From contig NC_092575.1 in assembly GCF_037975245.1 (NCBI RefSeq), forward strand, positions 6,511,501 through 6,575,500: DNA of 64,000 nt, in the 5' to 3' direction. The stretch comes from Apostichopus japonicus (Eukaryota > Echinodermata > Holothuroidea > Aspidochirotida > Stichopodidae). Every line of letters begins with the position of its first letter. Positions within the stretch are counted from its first letter, which is position 1. This document shows, in pieces, positions 47,401-59,182 of the stretch. The notes beneath the pieces were generated by a model. The model ran no database searches, was not told the DNA's origin, and saw only the letters and a program-made list of their open reading frames with translations. Position numbers and translations under genes: made by a program.

Positions 47401-50400
47401 ATATTTACTCCTCCTATAGAACACAGCATGCACTGTTTGCGGAAGGTTGACGTCATACCACGAAGAGACTGTCGACTTTAAAGGTTCACATAATTGTGTC
47501 CTTTGACTGTTTTCGTCGCAGTTCGCCTCTGTGACAGAATATATCCTGCTAGGGATTGAAACGTCAGGCTTTTTAGCTCTTATTTATATATTAATTTATC
47601 CGAAATCCGAAATACGTATAGGGTCATTTTACTTTCTTTCTGTGTCAGAAATATGGCGTCTTCGAGCATAACGTTGTAACACTTTCAACGCTTCCGCACT
47701 GAGACCAAAAGTTCTATATTTTCTCAAATGCTGCCTTCTCCAGCCAATATGAAAACCATTGGAATTCATCTATCATGGAGAAGTAACTAAGAGATTAATA
47801 GTTGTACATGTACGAATGCGTTGACGTATAAACTCGTATTGGATATAATAAAGTTGTTTGTTTGTGTTGAATATTAAGACCAAAACATTACGATGGCTTC
47901 AAATCGATAAAATGTTCGTGGCGAGGGCTTCACGTCGTGAATTTCAAATTACGATGTAGTTGTATTCCTAGACAAGAACCCGAAGAACGAATCGAACTAC
48001 CATCTAGGATACTCGCCAGTAAGTCATTGTACTTTTGTCAGTGTTGTTTTCGTAGAGTTCAAAACATCCGAGCCCAAGAACGAGTCCTTCGGATACAAGA
48101 CCATGACCAAGTTTAATTCCGAGATTCCGAGTTGAGACCGAGTCCAGCACAATCCGAGTCCGAGATGAGTAACCCGAGAGAACAACCAAAACAAGATGGC
48201 ATGGAGTTGCAGATCTCATCTCTTCTATGACGGCATAGATCTACGTTGACCTTTGACCTCGACCCTTAACTACTACATAAGTACTATATTAAAATTTGTC
48301 CCAATATTGGCTCTCCATGGGGTAATTGACCTTTGATCTATGACCTCACCAATCACCCAGGCACGAGTGTACATATGGTCAGGCACCTACACACCAAGTT
48401 TGAACGTCATCTTACTTACGACCTTGGAGGTTTAGCACCAGTGTTTCTTTACTTGTATAAGGATGAACAGTCACCCATTCCCCTTCCCATCCCTCTCCCA
48501 CCCCCACACCTCCCTCCATCCCTCGTAGCGTTTGTTTCGTGTGCATTTAACTAACATATATTGTAAATTGCAAATATTTCATACATTCATAGTCTGGGAC
48601 CCTTCTTCCTCCCTTTTATCATATCCTGTTGGTGTTAATATTCACCGAATGACGATGTATTTTATCGCCAAAGGTTGGCCTATAACTTTACATAACTATG
48701 CAATTCGTAGTTGTGTAAACCTGTCCGATACTGTTTGTACAGTTGAGCCACAAAACTGACCTACCATGATGGATGACCACACGTCACGAAAATATGTAAG
48801 GAAATGAAAATATGATAACACACACGTGTTCAAAAGAAAAATAACAAGAAGAACTAAAGGTATTAAAAGACGATTCGTGCTAAAGTCCTAATTGACACGG
48901 ATCGAACTGATGAATCATCAACTTATTATCAATTTATTATATTCGCTGGTCAGATATGAGGGATCTCATAAGTAGAGAAAAGGAACGAAGATAGATTTGT
49001 CCAATGCATAGGAGGACATTACCTTATGTACCTTGAAATCGAGACATACTATTGTATAATGCTTACACCATCATTACATTGACTCCCTTAGACCTAAGGG
49101 GAACACTGTATGTGGTTATTACACACCGATTGTATTAGTGGCTATATACACATATTTTGTGGACATACATCCACGGCATGTCAAACACTATACTTCTATA
49201 CACTCACACACCCGAATTAATATGTACTCATCCCTCTCAGATTCACGAGTTCTCGAATTACCCCACCCCACCACAACCCAACGCTCCTACAACCGTTCCA
49301 AATTGTCTGTCCACCCCACTCACCCCACCCCAACCCTCTACGTAAAATAGGCCGAGTAGAGGGAATTATAGAGAATGTACAAATGTACGTGGGAAGCCCT
49401 GTCCACAATGTGTACCGTTGTGTCCCCACAAGTCACACAGCATTGCTATACATAGTTACTATAGTATCAGTGACTATTTTCATGTTTTTGGACACTTGGC
49501 AGTATATCATGTGAGTATTATTCAATGCTTCCAGGGTCACCTGGTGTGCTTTTATATATCTGTCTGGCATAGTCTACCAGCCATTTTTATGTTGTTTATT
49601 TCGTCAGTATAAACTTCAACAACAGAAGAGTGACTGTAAATATGAAACTTCCTTCGTAAACTAATTTTCGAGTAATAAACTGGGAAACCATCCAAGTTAG
49701 AGGCGTTCATCTTAGTTAAAAAAAAACCTCTGTTTACTTTGGACTGCTTCCACGGTATATAGCGAGAATATCAACAAGTTTACCGTATTAAAATGAAACA
49801 AAATTAGTCTGAGAAAATGGAAATTACTGTTTGATTTATCAAAATGTCAAGTGTTTATCCAAACAGATCACCAGGGCTTTGGAATTAAATAAGGAAACAC
49901 TTCTGTAGTGCTCTGCATTCCGTTTAAACAAAAGTTCAAGACATCACCAAAGTTTGAACAAACATTGACTGAAAATAAACCTTGCTTAAATGGTGCATGC
50001 TGTTAACGTTGCTATAAAAACCTGAAATTAACCTCCCCATCGTTAGGGGGGGGGGGAGTCATAATAGGGGTAAATGCTCCAAACGTACATCGTCATATAT
50101 AATTAACAATATTTCAGAATAGCGATAAGAGATTCAGAGTATGTTTTCTGGTTTGTTTTCGTTATTTTGAAGGGAGACTTAAAATGGGAGGGGTGGGGGG
50201 GGGCTGGCGGTAAAATATCTAACAATTGTGTCAACTTAAATGTTGACTGTGCAACGAAGCCATGCATTGAATAACCACGCTGACTTGCCGGCTCCCTGTT
50301 GTAACCGCTTGAAGATTGCGTAACTGGCGACTTCAGAGAAAAATTAACATATGGGACGCCAAATCTACAGTTTGTGCGAGCATATGGTTTTCAAATCAAT

Positions 50401-52333
50401 CGGTTGGGCCGGTCACAGTAAGATCAAGAAACACCATTGGGTAAACTGAATTCAGATCTCATCAACTTAATCTTCTTGTCGCCCGATGTTTCCTTTATGT
50501 TCAATTCATGGATGAATGAACTACGTTATCTTTAAATGAATACGACACACCTATAATCACAAGATTTCAATTCAACTATTGCACTATTTTTGTAAACCAT
50601 TCGCGATGATTAAATATTATCAATTGTTATGAATCCGTTAAATGTAGACTCGTCGAACCAGAGGGGCACAGTCAACCCTCCCTGCGTCAAACATATATAA
50701 TAACATCCAAAAAGAAACATTTTGTGTGTTCCCTAAAGGCTTCCGTAAACAGTGTACAGCCTAATAAAACCAAACTTGATGGAGTCATTTTTTTTCAGAC
50801 TCAAAATCATTTCATGGGAAGATCAGATAAGATGAGACGGAATAGTATATGAAAAGAAGAAATGATCCAACAATTCAAAGGATATGATTTTCTTTTCACG
50901 ACACAATTGCAGCAAGGAGACATGTCAGTGTGAATGAATGGCGGTTGTATGAATAGATCCTATCACCTTTGAGCAAAGTTCAACTTGTGTCATCATTCTG
51001 TGGATTGTTGTTATAAACACGTGGGTGTATCTAAAAAAGAACATTCCCTTCGTGTACTGCCTTATGTCATTGCGTGGAGGACTATGATATAAACACCAAG
51101 TGTGTTGATCTTAGGACAAAAACATGTAGGCCTATACCTTTAGTCTACACGTAAGATCTGTTGAGTTTTGACAGTTTGGTCGAAAAATGATTCGTACTTT
51201 TCAACTGTTTAATTGTTATTGTTATCGGTGCATAATCAGGTTGGTTTGATTTGTGCACCCTCACCCCACCCCCCCCCCCAACGGAACAGAACACAGTGTA
51301 GAGTGATAGCTAGCGCTGAATGTCTGAACAACAACAGAGTGACTGTGTGATGACGTCATGCTTTGTTGGCATGTTTTTTTTTTATTTCAGAAGAGAGAAG
51401 AACCGACTTCGATTGACAATGACCACTAAATATAAACGTTTACACGTTTCTAACCGATTCTTCTTCAATTAAATTAATTGAATCTTTCACATTTACAAAC
51501 ATATCCACAATTATATGCAAAACAAGCAGTATACTATCGTGGGATGTTATTTAAGCACTGTGTATATCTGCGTAGTATACTTCTGCTTTAAAACAATGAT
51601 GACGTAACATACACATTTTACCATTTTCGTTCATATGGGAGGATCCTTCCACGTAAATCCCTTTCAACGCATCTATTATTTCCCCCTCTCCCCTCAGCAG
51701 GCCCGTACCCAGACAGGGCACCCCTCTCCTCCGCCCCAATAAAGAATAATGTGTGCCTATTATAGCCCAAACTATATTGTACTTCCCAATATCTCTTTTG
51801 TAACGATGATATAGGCGCAGTACCGTGCTAATGGTGCTGTTCGTATACACACTATAGTATAGATCCAAAATGGCCTATAGGCCTAAGCAATGATATTACA
51901 TAACCTTTAATATAGCAGATTTTATAGCTTGTCGGTTGGGGTCATCTGGATTTGTTTCACCGCAAGTTACAGGGCCCGAATTCAGTATTGTGCCCCTCCT
52001 TATATCATTGGTGCCCACAAGGCTACGAACCTGCCCCTGCCCCATCCCCTCTCCTCCTCTCCCCTTGACCCTCCTTTCCTTTATTGGTTTACCTGGACAA
52101 GTCTCCTCGTAATCCATGCAGCAGTCTCGGGTATGAACACACGTCGTGTCGCAATAACATTTTCCGTAGCTCCGAGCAGAGATTTGGTACCCGTCCGTGT
52201 TGCAATCATTATCCTTTCCTAAACAACAAAGTGGACCTCCATCTGCCCCACCGGACATACACGAACCATGTGAAAAATCGAGTAAATTTGTAAAGAGAGC
52301 AACCACTAGGAGCACACCTATACAAACCTCCAT
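37385..52333 (-). CDS. SBSPON: Somatomedin B and thrombospondin type 1 domain protein
   Basis: Five exons join in phase: 52093-52333, 40952-41143, 40392-40473, 39790-39884, 37385-37581. All have GT and AG edges (intron phases 1, 1, 2, 1). The protein has 268 residues; human SBSPON has 264. Residues 1-23 are a signal peptide (MEVCIGVLLVVALFTNLLDF). Residues 25-79 are a somatomedin B domain with the ten-Cys spacing C-CC-C-CxC-C-CC-C (GKCYCDTTC, DCCMDYEETC). Residues 81-139 are a TSP1 repeat with WSSWSGCSERCGEG; WxxW fits C-mannosylation, while Arg replaces the Ser/Thr of the O-fucose site. The C-terminal region carries CVHFKFK, KACVECSRPA, GICSGEG and ends RFIFV, matching the human C-terminus (...SFIFI). 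It is a secreted extracellular-matrix protein; the family is known from retinal pigment epithelium. An upstream in-frame ATG at 52381 is possible, but the chosen one starts a proper signal peptide and follows a TATA box. Confidence 0.9.
38415..38439. repeat. 11-bp stem hairpin
   Basis: CTCAGCTGAAA and TTTCAGCTGAG separated by AGC, in the last SBSPON-like intron. Confidence 0.8.
39481..39526. repeat. (GGGGT)n tract
   Basis: G10 run followed by six TGGGG units; complement of the (CCCAC)n type at 20029. G-quadruplex prone. In the last SBSPON-like intron. Confidence 0.9.
40029..40258 (+). mobile_element. tRNA-derived SINE, copy 2
   Basis: Same family as 1106. A box TTAGCTCAGTGGTTAACGCC, intact B box GGTTCGAGTCACTCC, shared body with GAGACTGACTTCGGTCAGC, tail CATACATACAT. 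Inserted antisense in the 39884-40392 intron of the SBSPON-like gene. Confidence 0.85.
44098..44325 (+). repeat. Polypurine (G/A) tract
   Basis: About 230 bp of mostly G and A on the plus strand, with a G11 run. The Ser/Pro-rich minus-strand frame across it is a product of composition. Confidence 0.8.
44408..44474. repeat. (TA)n microsatellite
   Basis: About 33 TA repeats interrupted once by GC. Confidence 0.95.
48055..48350. repeat. CCGAGTCC-type and TGACCTTTGACC repeats
   Basis: 48060-48180 has degenerate CCGAGTCC/GAGTCCGAG units. 48250-48350 has TTGACCTTTGACCTC and TTGACCTTTGATCTATGACC, direct repeats of TGACCT-like half sites. Probably old mobile-element sequence. Confidence 0.4.
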
Positions 52334-52425
52334 CTCTTCCAGTGAGAAAACAAATCTCGAGTCGATTAATCGCACTAGCAAAATCTAATTTCAAATGTAA
52401 TCCCACTCAACAGTAGACCGCTGAT

Positions 52426-52433
52426 TTTATATA
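52426..52433 (-). promoter_or_regulatory. TATA box of the SBSPON-like gene
   Basis: TATATAAA on the minus strand, 93 bp upstream of the ATG at 52333. This predicts a start site near 52400 and a 5' UTR of about 65 nt. Confidence 0.55.
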
Positions 52434-55400
52434 AGTCAGATCAACCTTTTCCTCAATTTCACATTGATACCAAAATAAAGAAATAAAAAATTTCCCAAAG
52501 AAACGGCCAGCTCCTTTTCATACACTGGTTCCAACTCAAATTTAGGGAAAACAAAACTGTAAACCAAACTGAAATGTAAACCTTCAAAATACTGAAAGTT
52601 GTCACGTTCTTATTGGATTATATTCAGACAAGAAAACAGATCCATGTAATTCCATTAAAACTTCCAACGATACAAGCTAACGAGTTAAATTATAGCCAGT
52701 TATTTCCACAATTGTGATATAAACTTTCGTCCTATATTGCGTTTAACCACAGAATGAGATGACGCTCGTTATAGGCTGGTACACAGAGCAATCTGTAAAC
52801 TTTTGAATGACGTCAGAGAGACGGGATAGTCAATTGAACGATCCGCATTTCAACTGGTTATAGACACCAGGATAGCACATCGGACAGACAGATCGTGCTA
52901 TCCGATTGGCTGACTGAGACTTTGATAGCCACACCTCGTAAGATCGTATATATTTATATGTGGGCCTTTGTATTGCCTAACAGTGTACAAACACTCTTAT
53001 AAGAAATCTTGTTTTGGGGGTAAATTTGATTAAGAGACATAAGATAAATAAGATAACGGTGCTTGAATCTTAATGAGGAGATCTATTTACTACGAGAACG
53101 GACGCGTCTAGTATCTGACTACAATAACGGACCGTTGGGGCTGTAAACTAAGATGCAGTATTGTAAGTTATCAGTGTGAGCGTGTGTGTCGGTGGGTATG
53201 TTGATGAGTAAATAGTATTATGTCCAATCAATACAATCAAGTTATTTTACGTTTTAATTGAAACCCACAACAAGGTAGGAAGGAGCTATTGAAGAGAGCT
53301 GATCGCATTCATCTCATAAAGATTAGTTTAACTAGGAAGTGTCTAAGAAAAGAACGCTGCCTGTCACGTGAATGGGCTCGTGGCAGCCGCCAATTCGACA
53401 GCGTCTCACCGACTTTCAGAGACGGGACTCTTTTGGGGCGGCTGCAACTCTCTACCGTTATGGCGACCTGTTTGCGGGTATACCAAGGTTTTGAACCACT
53501 ATATAATTCAACCGGAAGTCACGCACTAGGACTTCTCAATACATAACGCAAGTTTGTTGACCTTTGCTGCACGTAAACAAGGACCCTACTCATATAGATT
53601 ACACATAGATAAGTTAGTCTACGTACACTTCAATGCCTATCATCATGAGCAGGACTTTCAAAAGTGAGGGTTACGTCCGTAGATCTAAGATGTGGTCATG
53701 TTCCACAAGTGAGTACCTGCAACCCGACTTCCACCTACCTCGACACTCCTCCCCCTCCTCCCCTCAACAGACGAAACCTCAGATATCTGAGGTTAATTCA
53801 TCAAGAATGACAAAACCATCTGGCAGAGAATTCGTGAAGGAAGTACACATATTTTGAGTCCATGCAATATAGTTGGTTATTGTAGTGGGTGGGGTAGTTT
53901 GCAAATTAAACCGAACTCCCTACGGTGATATACTCTGTTGTTCTCGTAGCTAGATCACCTTTACAATAGTGGGTCTACCCATGTGCTTAGTACGTTATCA
54001 AACGTTACATATAACTGCAGAATTGTTGTCAGGATACAACATGTAACTATATACACCGGTACATGTACAAGTCCATTTTAGGCTACATGATCTTTGTGTG
54101 TCCCATATGTGTGTCCCATCCCAAAGACCAAATTTATGGGGGGAAAAGTGGTAATAACCTGAATCAAATAGGGAACATTTTTAATGCATTACCATTTTTA
54201 GCTATATAGTGTCGATTCAGATTCACCCCTTTTGAGATGTCGAAAATGTCATATCCCTTTAAATCGCTTTAAATTTCTGCTCGTGCTTTACGTGGACATT
54301 ACAGCGAAGAAGTGGATATCTATAAGAAAGTTAAATTGACTATTGAAGAAATTAGTGGATAGGCCTACATAAGGAAGGTTAAAAGTACATATTTGAGGAT
54401 ATTTTTAGTTAGCATGGATAAATAGCATGGATAAATATTTACTTGTTTCATCAGGGCTTCCATACTATAGTGAGATACTTATTTTTTTTTTTTTTCTTTT
54501 TCTATTTTTAATCCAAGCAAGTAACAGAAGAAAGTTGAAGTCAACTCTATACAAACTCATGCCTGGTCATTAAACGTCACTATATAGGGGTTTTATTTAA
54601 GACCACGTGCGGTTGTTCAAATATACCTACTTCAACCACATAGACCACATGCTTAGAATCAGGTCAAAAACAAGTTAAACAGATAGAAGAATGGCGAAAT
54701 CCTCGACAACTAGAAAATCATTCGTGGATGCTTAGTATATACTATTAGTTTGTCTTTTTCCCCCTCTGCATAGCGGTCTCCGTGTCGACTCTTTATTCAT
54801 CAGTGTTTGTAGTTTGCAACGATTAGTAAATAGGTCTATTCTGTGTAAACTGAGTTGTGATTTGGAGTTAAAAGTTCTCAAAGGTAGTTTTTAATTAAAT
54901 TTCCGACCCGACCTTACGATCAGCTATATTTCTTGCATCTGCCCGGAACGAAGAGCTTTCTTTCATATGATCAACTCAACATTTCCTCGTTCTTCATTTA
55001 AGCAGTAAGTCTCGTAACCAGACCGGGCACAGTGGGCCTTACCCTTACCCCTCCCCCTACCCCGTCCATCAGACTAATAACACTACTGTTCCCGTCCCCC
55101 ACCTCCATCTTAGCCACCACAATGTATACAAACAAATTAACAAGTTAGATAGGAAATGAGATTTGTGCCCCCCTCCCCCACCTATCTAAATTTGTATTGC
55201 CCTTCCTGGCTATGGGGTCTGTAAACAGTCTGTGCGCGTTGTATTAAATGTTTCTCACGAGATTAAAGGGTGCAATATACCGTACTTAGTTGTACTTAGT
55301 ATATGCCATTTGTTTTCTATCTCTCTCGCTTGTATATTTCAAACGCTTCCCCCCCCCCCCCCCCTTAAATTTGTGTTTTACTCAGTCAGTAATTAAGGGG

Positions 55401-57034
55401 TATGAAGTGACAGAATGAAACGGGAACATAAACATAGGCTACGTGCCTTGTTTTCCAGTAGTGCAAGGTGATATATTTACAGAGAGTAGAAACATGTAAT
55501 TTGTATTCAAGAATCCTGACGATCAATTTTAGATGATAATGACGTATCGTTCTAATCAAGGAATTCATTCAAGGAAGCTGAAGGATATGCGTGTGGTGGG
55601 GTGGGGTAGGGGGAGGTAGAGGCGCATAACGAAAACGTAACGATAAAAGTCGCAATTTGCAAGGTAGTGGGAAATGATCCCTGATTGGCTGAATATACAA
55701 ATGCCTGCTGTTTACCTTTTACCTTTCTTAATAAATTTTGCACAACAAAACTGTTGCAACCCATGCTTTCACTACATGATCCATTGGTCATTTGGGTTTT
55801 CGTATAGTGCCACGCCGTCACAAAAAGATACATGAGCTACCCGGGGTTCAACCACCATTTTGGTATGGGGGGGGGGGGTCCTACGGGGGAGAGGTTAAAA
55901 TGAGGCGTGCTTACGGATGCAAAATTGTGCTATATTTTGCATCTTTGGAAACAATGTTGAAGAATTTTCGACTGTTTAGGTTCTGTTATATATTTGTTTA
56001 CCTTTTGTAATAATCTGTCTTCCTCCTGATTTTATTATGGAGGCGAGGGGGGGGGGGGCTAAAGCCCCCCCCAGATGTATACGTGGCTGCGCCCTTGAGA
56101 AATACCTGATCTATAAATGCAGAAAACCGAAATGTGTTGTAACCAAAGGAGGAGTTTTCGGCACCATTTGTCAATAATGAGATTTCTTTTACACGAGTTA
56201 CAGTGATACTTGGGAATACTTTAAACAAAATCATCCGATAATATAGACTTTACAGCATTCTGATACAGTCTTGTTCTTCAAAAGTTCGGTTGAGGTCGAC
56301 TACCCGGAGATTCGTAGACGTCACAGCGGGTATCTGTGCGGGTTTCGTAATTCTGTCAGTGAAAATTCTTTCGTGTTTTACCTGTATCGCAAGAAAGTGC
56401 ATATCAAGACTGCCGACTACGGGAGTCCGTTACGGGAGGTCAATGATTTTGGTTTCTGGTCTCAAGGGGTATATATGGGATGTGGTGCTCTCCACTTCTG
56501 GCTATAGTCATTGCAGTTAAATATCAGTAGTATTGATTTTAAATATTACCCAGCTAAAATCTTGCGAAAAACGACTGTGCGTATAAGTATTGCGCATGGA
56601 CCACATGACACTGACCAACAGTTTTCCAAAGCACTAGAAGCACAACATTTCTAGAGTAAAATAAACATCTAGAAGCAACTGCTCCCCCTCCCTAACCCCC
56701 ACCCCCCCCCCCCCACCCCCACCTCAACCTCCCCCATTCCCTCGATAAACCTTGCAGGACTATATACCAACCATTCGAAAACAATTACCTTGAACGCCAG
56801 CGTCGTTCCCTGATTAAATGCAGATAATAAGGTGATTTATAGTTTACATATACAACTTTTATGTCCGCCTACATTTTCATAACAGAGGAGGGCGTGCGGT
56901 AGATGATGACACATGCAACAGCCAAACTGAAGCCAAGAAGAATGTCTATATATAGCGCTTGGGTATAATCCCATGAATTTTTTTCCACGGTTACCGTATA
57001 TAAGCAATGCATTCCATATATATATCGCCATTTG

Positions 57035-57037
<3 letters not shown>
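52434..57037. other. Intergenic, no gene recognised
   Basis: C-rich and G-rich runs near 55350, 55867, 56049 and 56697. Short frames (53289, 56271-56520) have no domain. GTGGCTGCGCCCTT near 56085 looks like a transposon end without a found partner. Confidence 0.35.
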
Positions 57038-57084
<47 letters not shown>

Positions 57085-57124
57085 ATATATAAATATATAT
57101 ATATATATAAATATATATATATAC

Positions 57125-57160
<36 letters not shown>
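57038..57160. repeat. (TA)n microsatellite, interrupted
   Basis: About 120 bp of TA with GTGTG and AAATA interruptions. The long Tyr/Ile frames on both strands are translations of it. Confidence 0.95.
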
Positions 57161-57493
57161 TTTGTTTGTTACCACCTGTATCTGAATGGATAGTGAGGAG
57201 AACGAGCTAGAGCTGACGGTCATTTGTAATAAAAGTTATTGATGTATATAGGTTATTGAATAACCACCCTGCCCTTTCGAGTTTAAATATGTAGGGTGAC
57301 ATGACCCTGGGGTTCGAGCAGTAACACAGTGAGGTATATGACGTCATGATTTCTATATACTCAGTCTGGCATACTTCTCCATGAGCACCGCTATTATAAA
57401 TAAAAATATATATATTAATAAACTGAAGATACGCATGCGCAAGGAGAATCTGTTGGTGAGAAAGCATGGAATTTACCGTCGGCATAACGTAGC

Positions 57494-57565
57494 ATGACAT
57501 AGGCTAGCCTATCTTGCCTTGTGATTAGCATGATATCGGCTAGCCTATCTTGCCTTGTGATTAAG
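57494..57565. repeat. ~40-bp tandem pair
   Basis: GGCTAGCCTATCTTGCCTTG occurs twice, followed by TGATTA each time. Confidence 0.8.
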
Positions 57566-58516
57566 TTATGAATGATAATCATTTACAAGTCGTTGTCTTT
57601 TCTCGAGAATGTCAACCTTTTCGAGAACGTTCTCTGACTTTTCAAATATATAGTGACACCCGGCCGACATGAAATGCTGGAAGTAACATTTATGGTCATG
57701 GTCCCAACGTTTCTTGTTTACAGTATTGATTGCTACATGTTGTCTATGGTTACCGTGGTGACGTATAACCTTTGACACATCATGTATTCATAGCTACCTG
57801 AGCTAATTAAAACGACTGATTTGGTCCCCAGAATTAATTCTTTGATACGTTTTCTTCATCGATACCATTGTGTTTGCAATTGAAGTAACGGTCCTTCTTG
57901 CATAATATCCAGGAGTAATTGAAGCACCCTATATGCGAAGAGGGTAACGAGAATATCTTCTGCAACATGACTTGATCAAACTCTTTGAGGCCTCTTAAAA
58001 TCCCCTAAAACAAATTTGTTTAGTAAAGACAGGGTAGGAATGAATGTTTGGCAAGGGGTCTATAGGGTTATAAAGCGGAATACCTGGTAGGAATACAGGA
58101 TTATAGGCATTTGTTTGATTGTCACTTGTGAATGTTTGTTCATGCAATAGAAGAGAAAGATATATGCGAGGTTTATATAAGGTTTATACGAATTCACCTT
58201 ATAATGACCTGTGCGTATACTAATGAAGGTATATTGGAAGGAGAAGAATAAAAACATTCCAGCCTTTGAAACATGCTTTCGTATACGTTTACTTGACAAG
58301 AAATATTCAATTATTGAATGACTATAATAAAGCAAAGACGATTGATTGAAATATTGATCCTTCATGTGTCGTAAAATGCCTGGACCGAAAGCAAATGAAT
58401 AGGACGTGAGGTGTTGTGTTCTATTAGTAAGTGACTACACTGTGGACACTGAACTAAACATGCTACATATTCACTTATCATTGCTCAGTGTAATTCGAGC
58501 ACAACCTTTCTTTTGT

Positions 58517-58552
58517 TTTATTTATTTATTTATTTATTTGTTTGTTTGTTAT
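58517..58552. repeat. (TTTA)n(TTTG)n
   Basis: Compound tetranucleotide repeat immediately before the MITE. Confidence 0.85.
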
Positions 58553-58589
58553 TGTTTTTGTATTCACGAATATGATCAAGTGCTTTAGC

Positions 58590-59182
58590 TTAAAGCAGCA
58601 TTTTGCGTTTGGTCACCGTTTTCTACTTTTTTGACATGTCCATCGAGTTTTTTTACATATATCAATCACAAAACAGCAAACTAAGATATTAGCCAAGTTT
58701 TTTCCCTGCCAACAACGTTAATTGGCGAGTAATTAAGGATATTTGCAGATAATGAGAAAAGTGTCCACGACAAATTCCAAATTTAAAATTAATCGCATGC
58801 AGTTCCCCCCCGGACCCACTAGTTTGAATTCAATCAATCAGAGATGCAGGTTTAGCTATGAGCCGTTGCTAGATATAGATTCAAGACGTTGCGTTGGTAC
58901 AACCAGGGAGTTGTTATGGAACTCCCTGGTACAACTGCCATATAGACTGTACACAAATAAAGCATGGTGTTGTATTACGTATTGGTCAATGACGTTCGTA
59001 GTGTTTAAATATTCATATTATGGGAGAGGTTTATTGGGATCCCAACGGAAATTTTTCGACTTTTATGCCACCATTTGAAGTAAGATTTAAATAGATAAGC
59101 GAGTTATGTATGTCGTTATGGCATAGTGGAGTCAGTGAGGTTGAGAAAAATCATAAAAAATGACGCAAAATGCTGCTTTAAT
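58590..59182. mobile_element. MITE with 18-bp perfect TIRs
   Basis: TAAAGCAGCATTTTGCGT (58591) and its exact complement ending at 59180 bound a ~590-bp segment. Including the next base both ends read TTAA, so the target duplication may be TTAA (piggyBac-like) or TA (Tc1/mariner-like). Inside is the hairpin ACCAGGGAGTT-GTTATGG-AACTCCCTGGT near 58905-58933. The 111-codon frame inside shows no transposase motif. Confidence 0.75.

Larger units (their letters stand above)
41144..52092 (-). other. 10.9 kb first intron of the SBSPON-like gene
   Basis: Holds G/C homopolymers (about 41219, 42451, 42965, 44150, 46820, 47038, 50047, 51270), (TA)n, a polypurine tract and a few old repeats. No further exon or nested gene was recognised; the frames at 45151, 46331 and 43970 have no domain or are low-complexity. 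Confidence 0.5.

Noticed and set aside
47515-47570. GGGATTGAAACGTCAGG with a short stem, reminiscent of a hammerhead ribozyme core
   Set aside because: No CTGATGA-type core is present at the required place, so a ribozyme is not supported.
56837-57223. 128-codon Ile/Tyr-rich frame
   Set aside because: It translates the (TA)n microsatellite.
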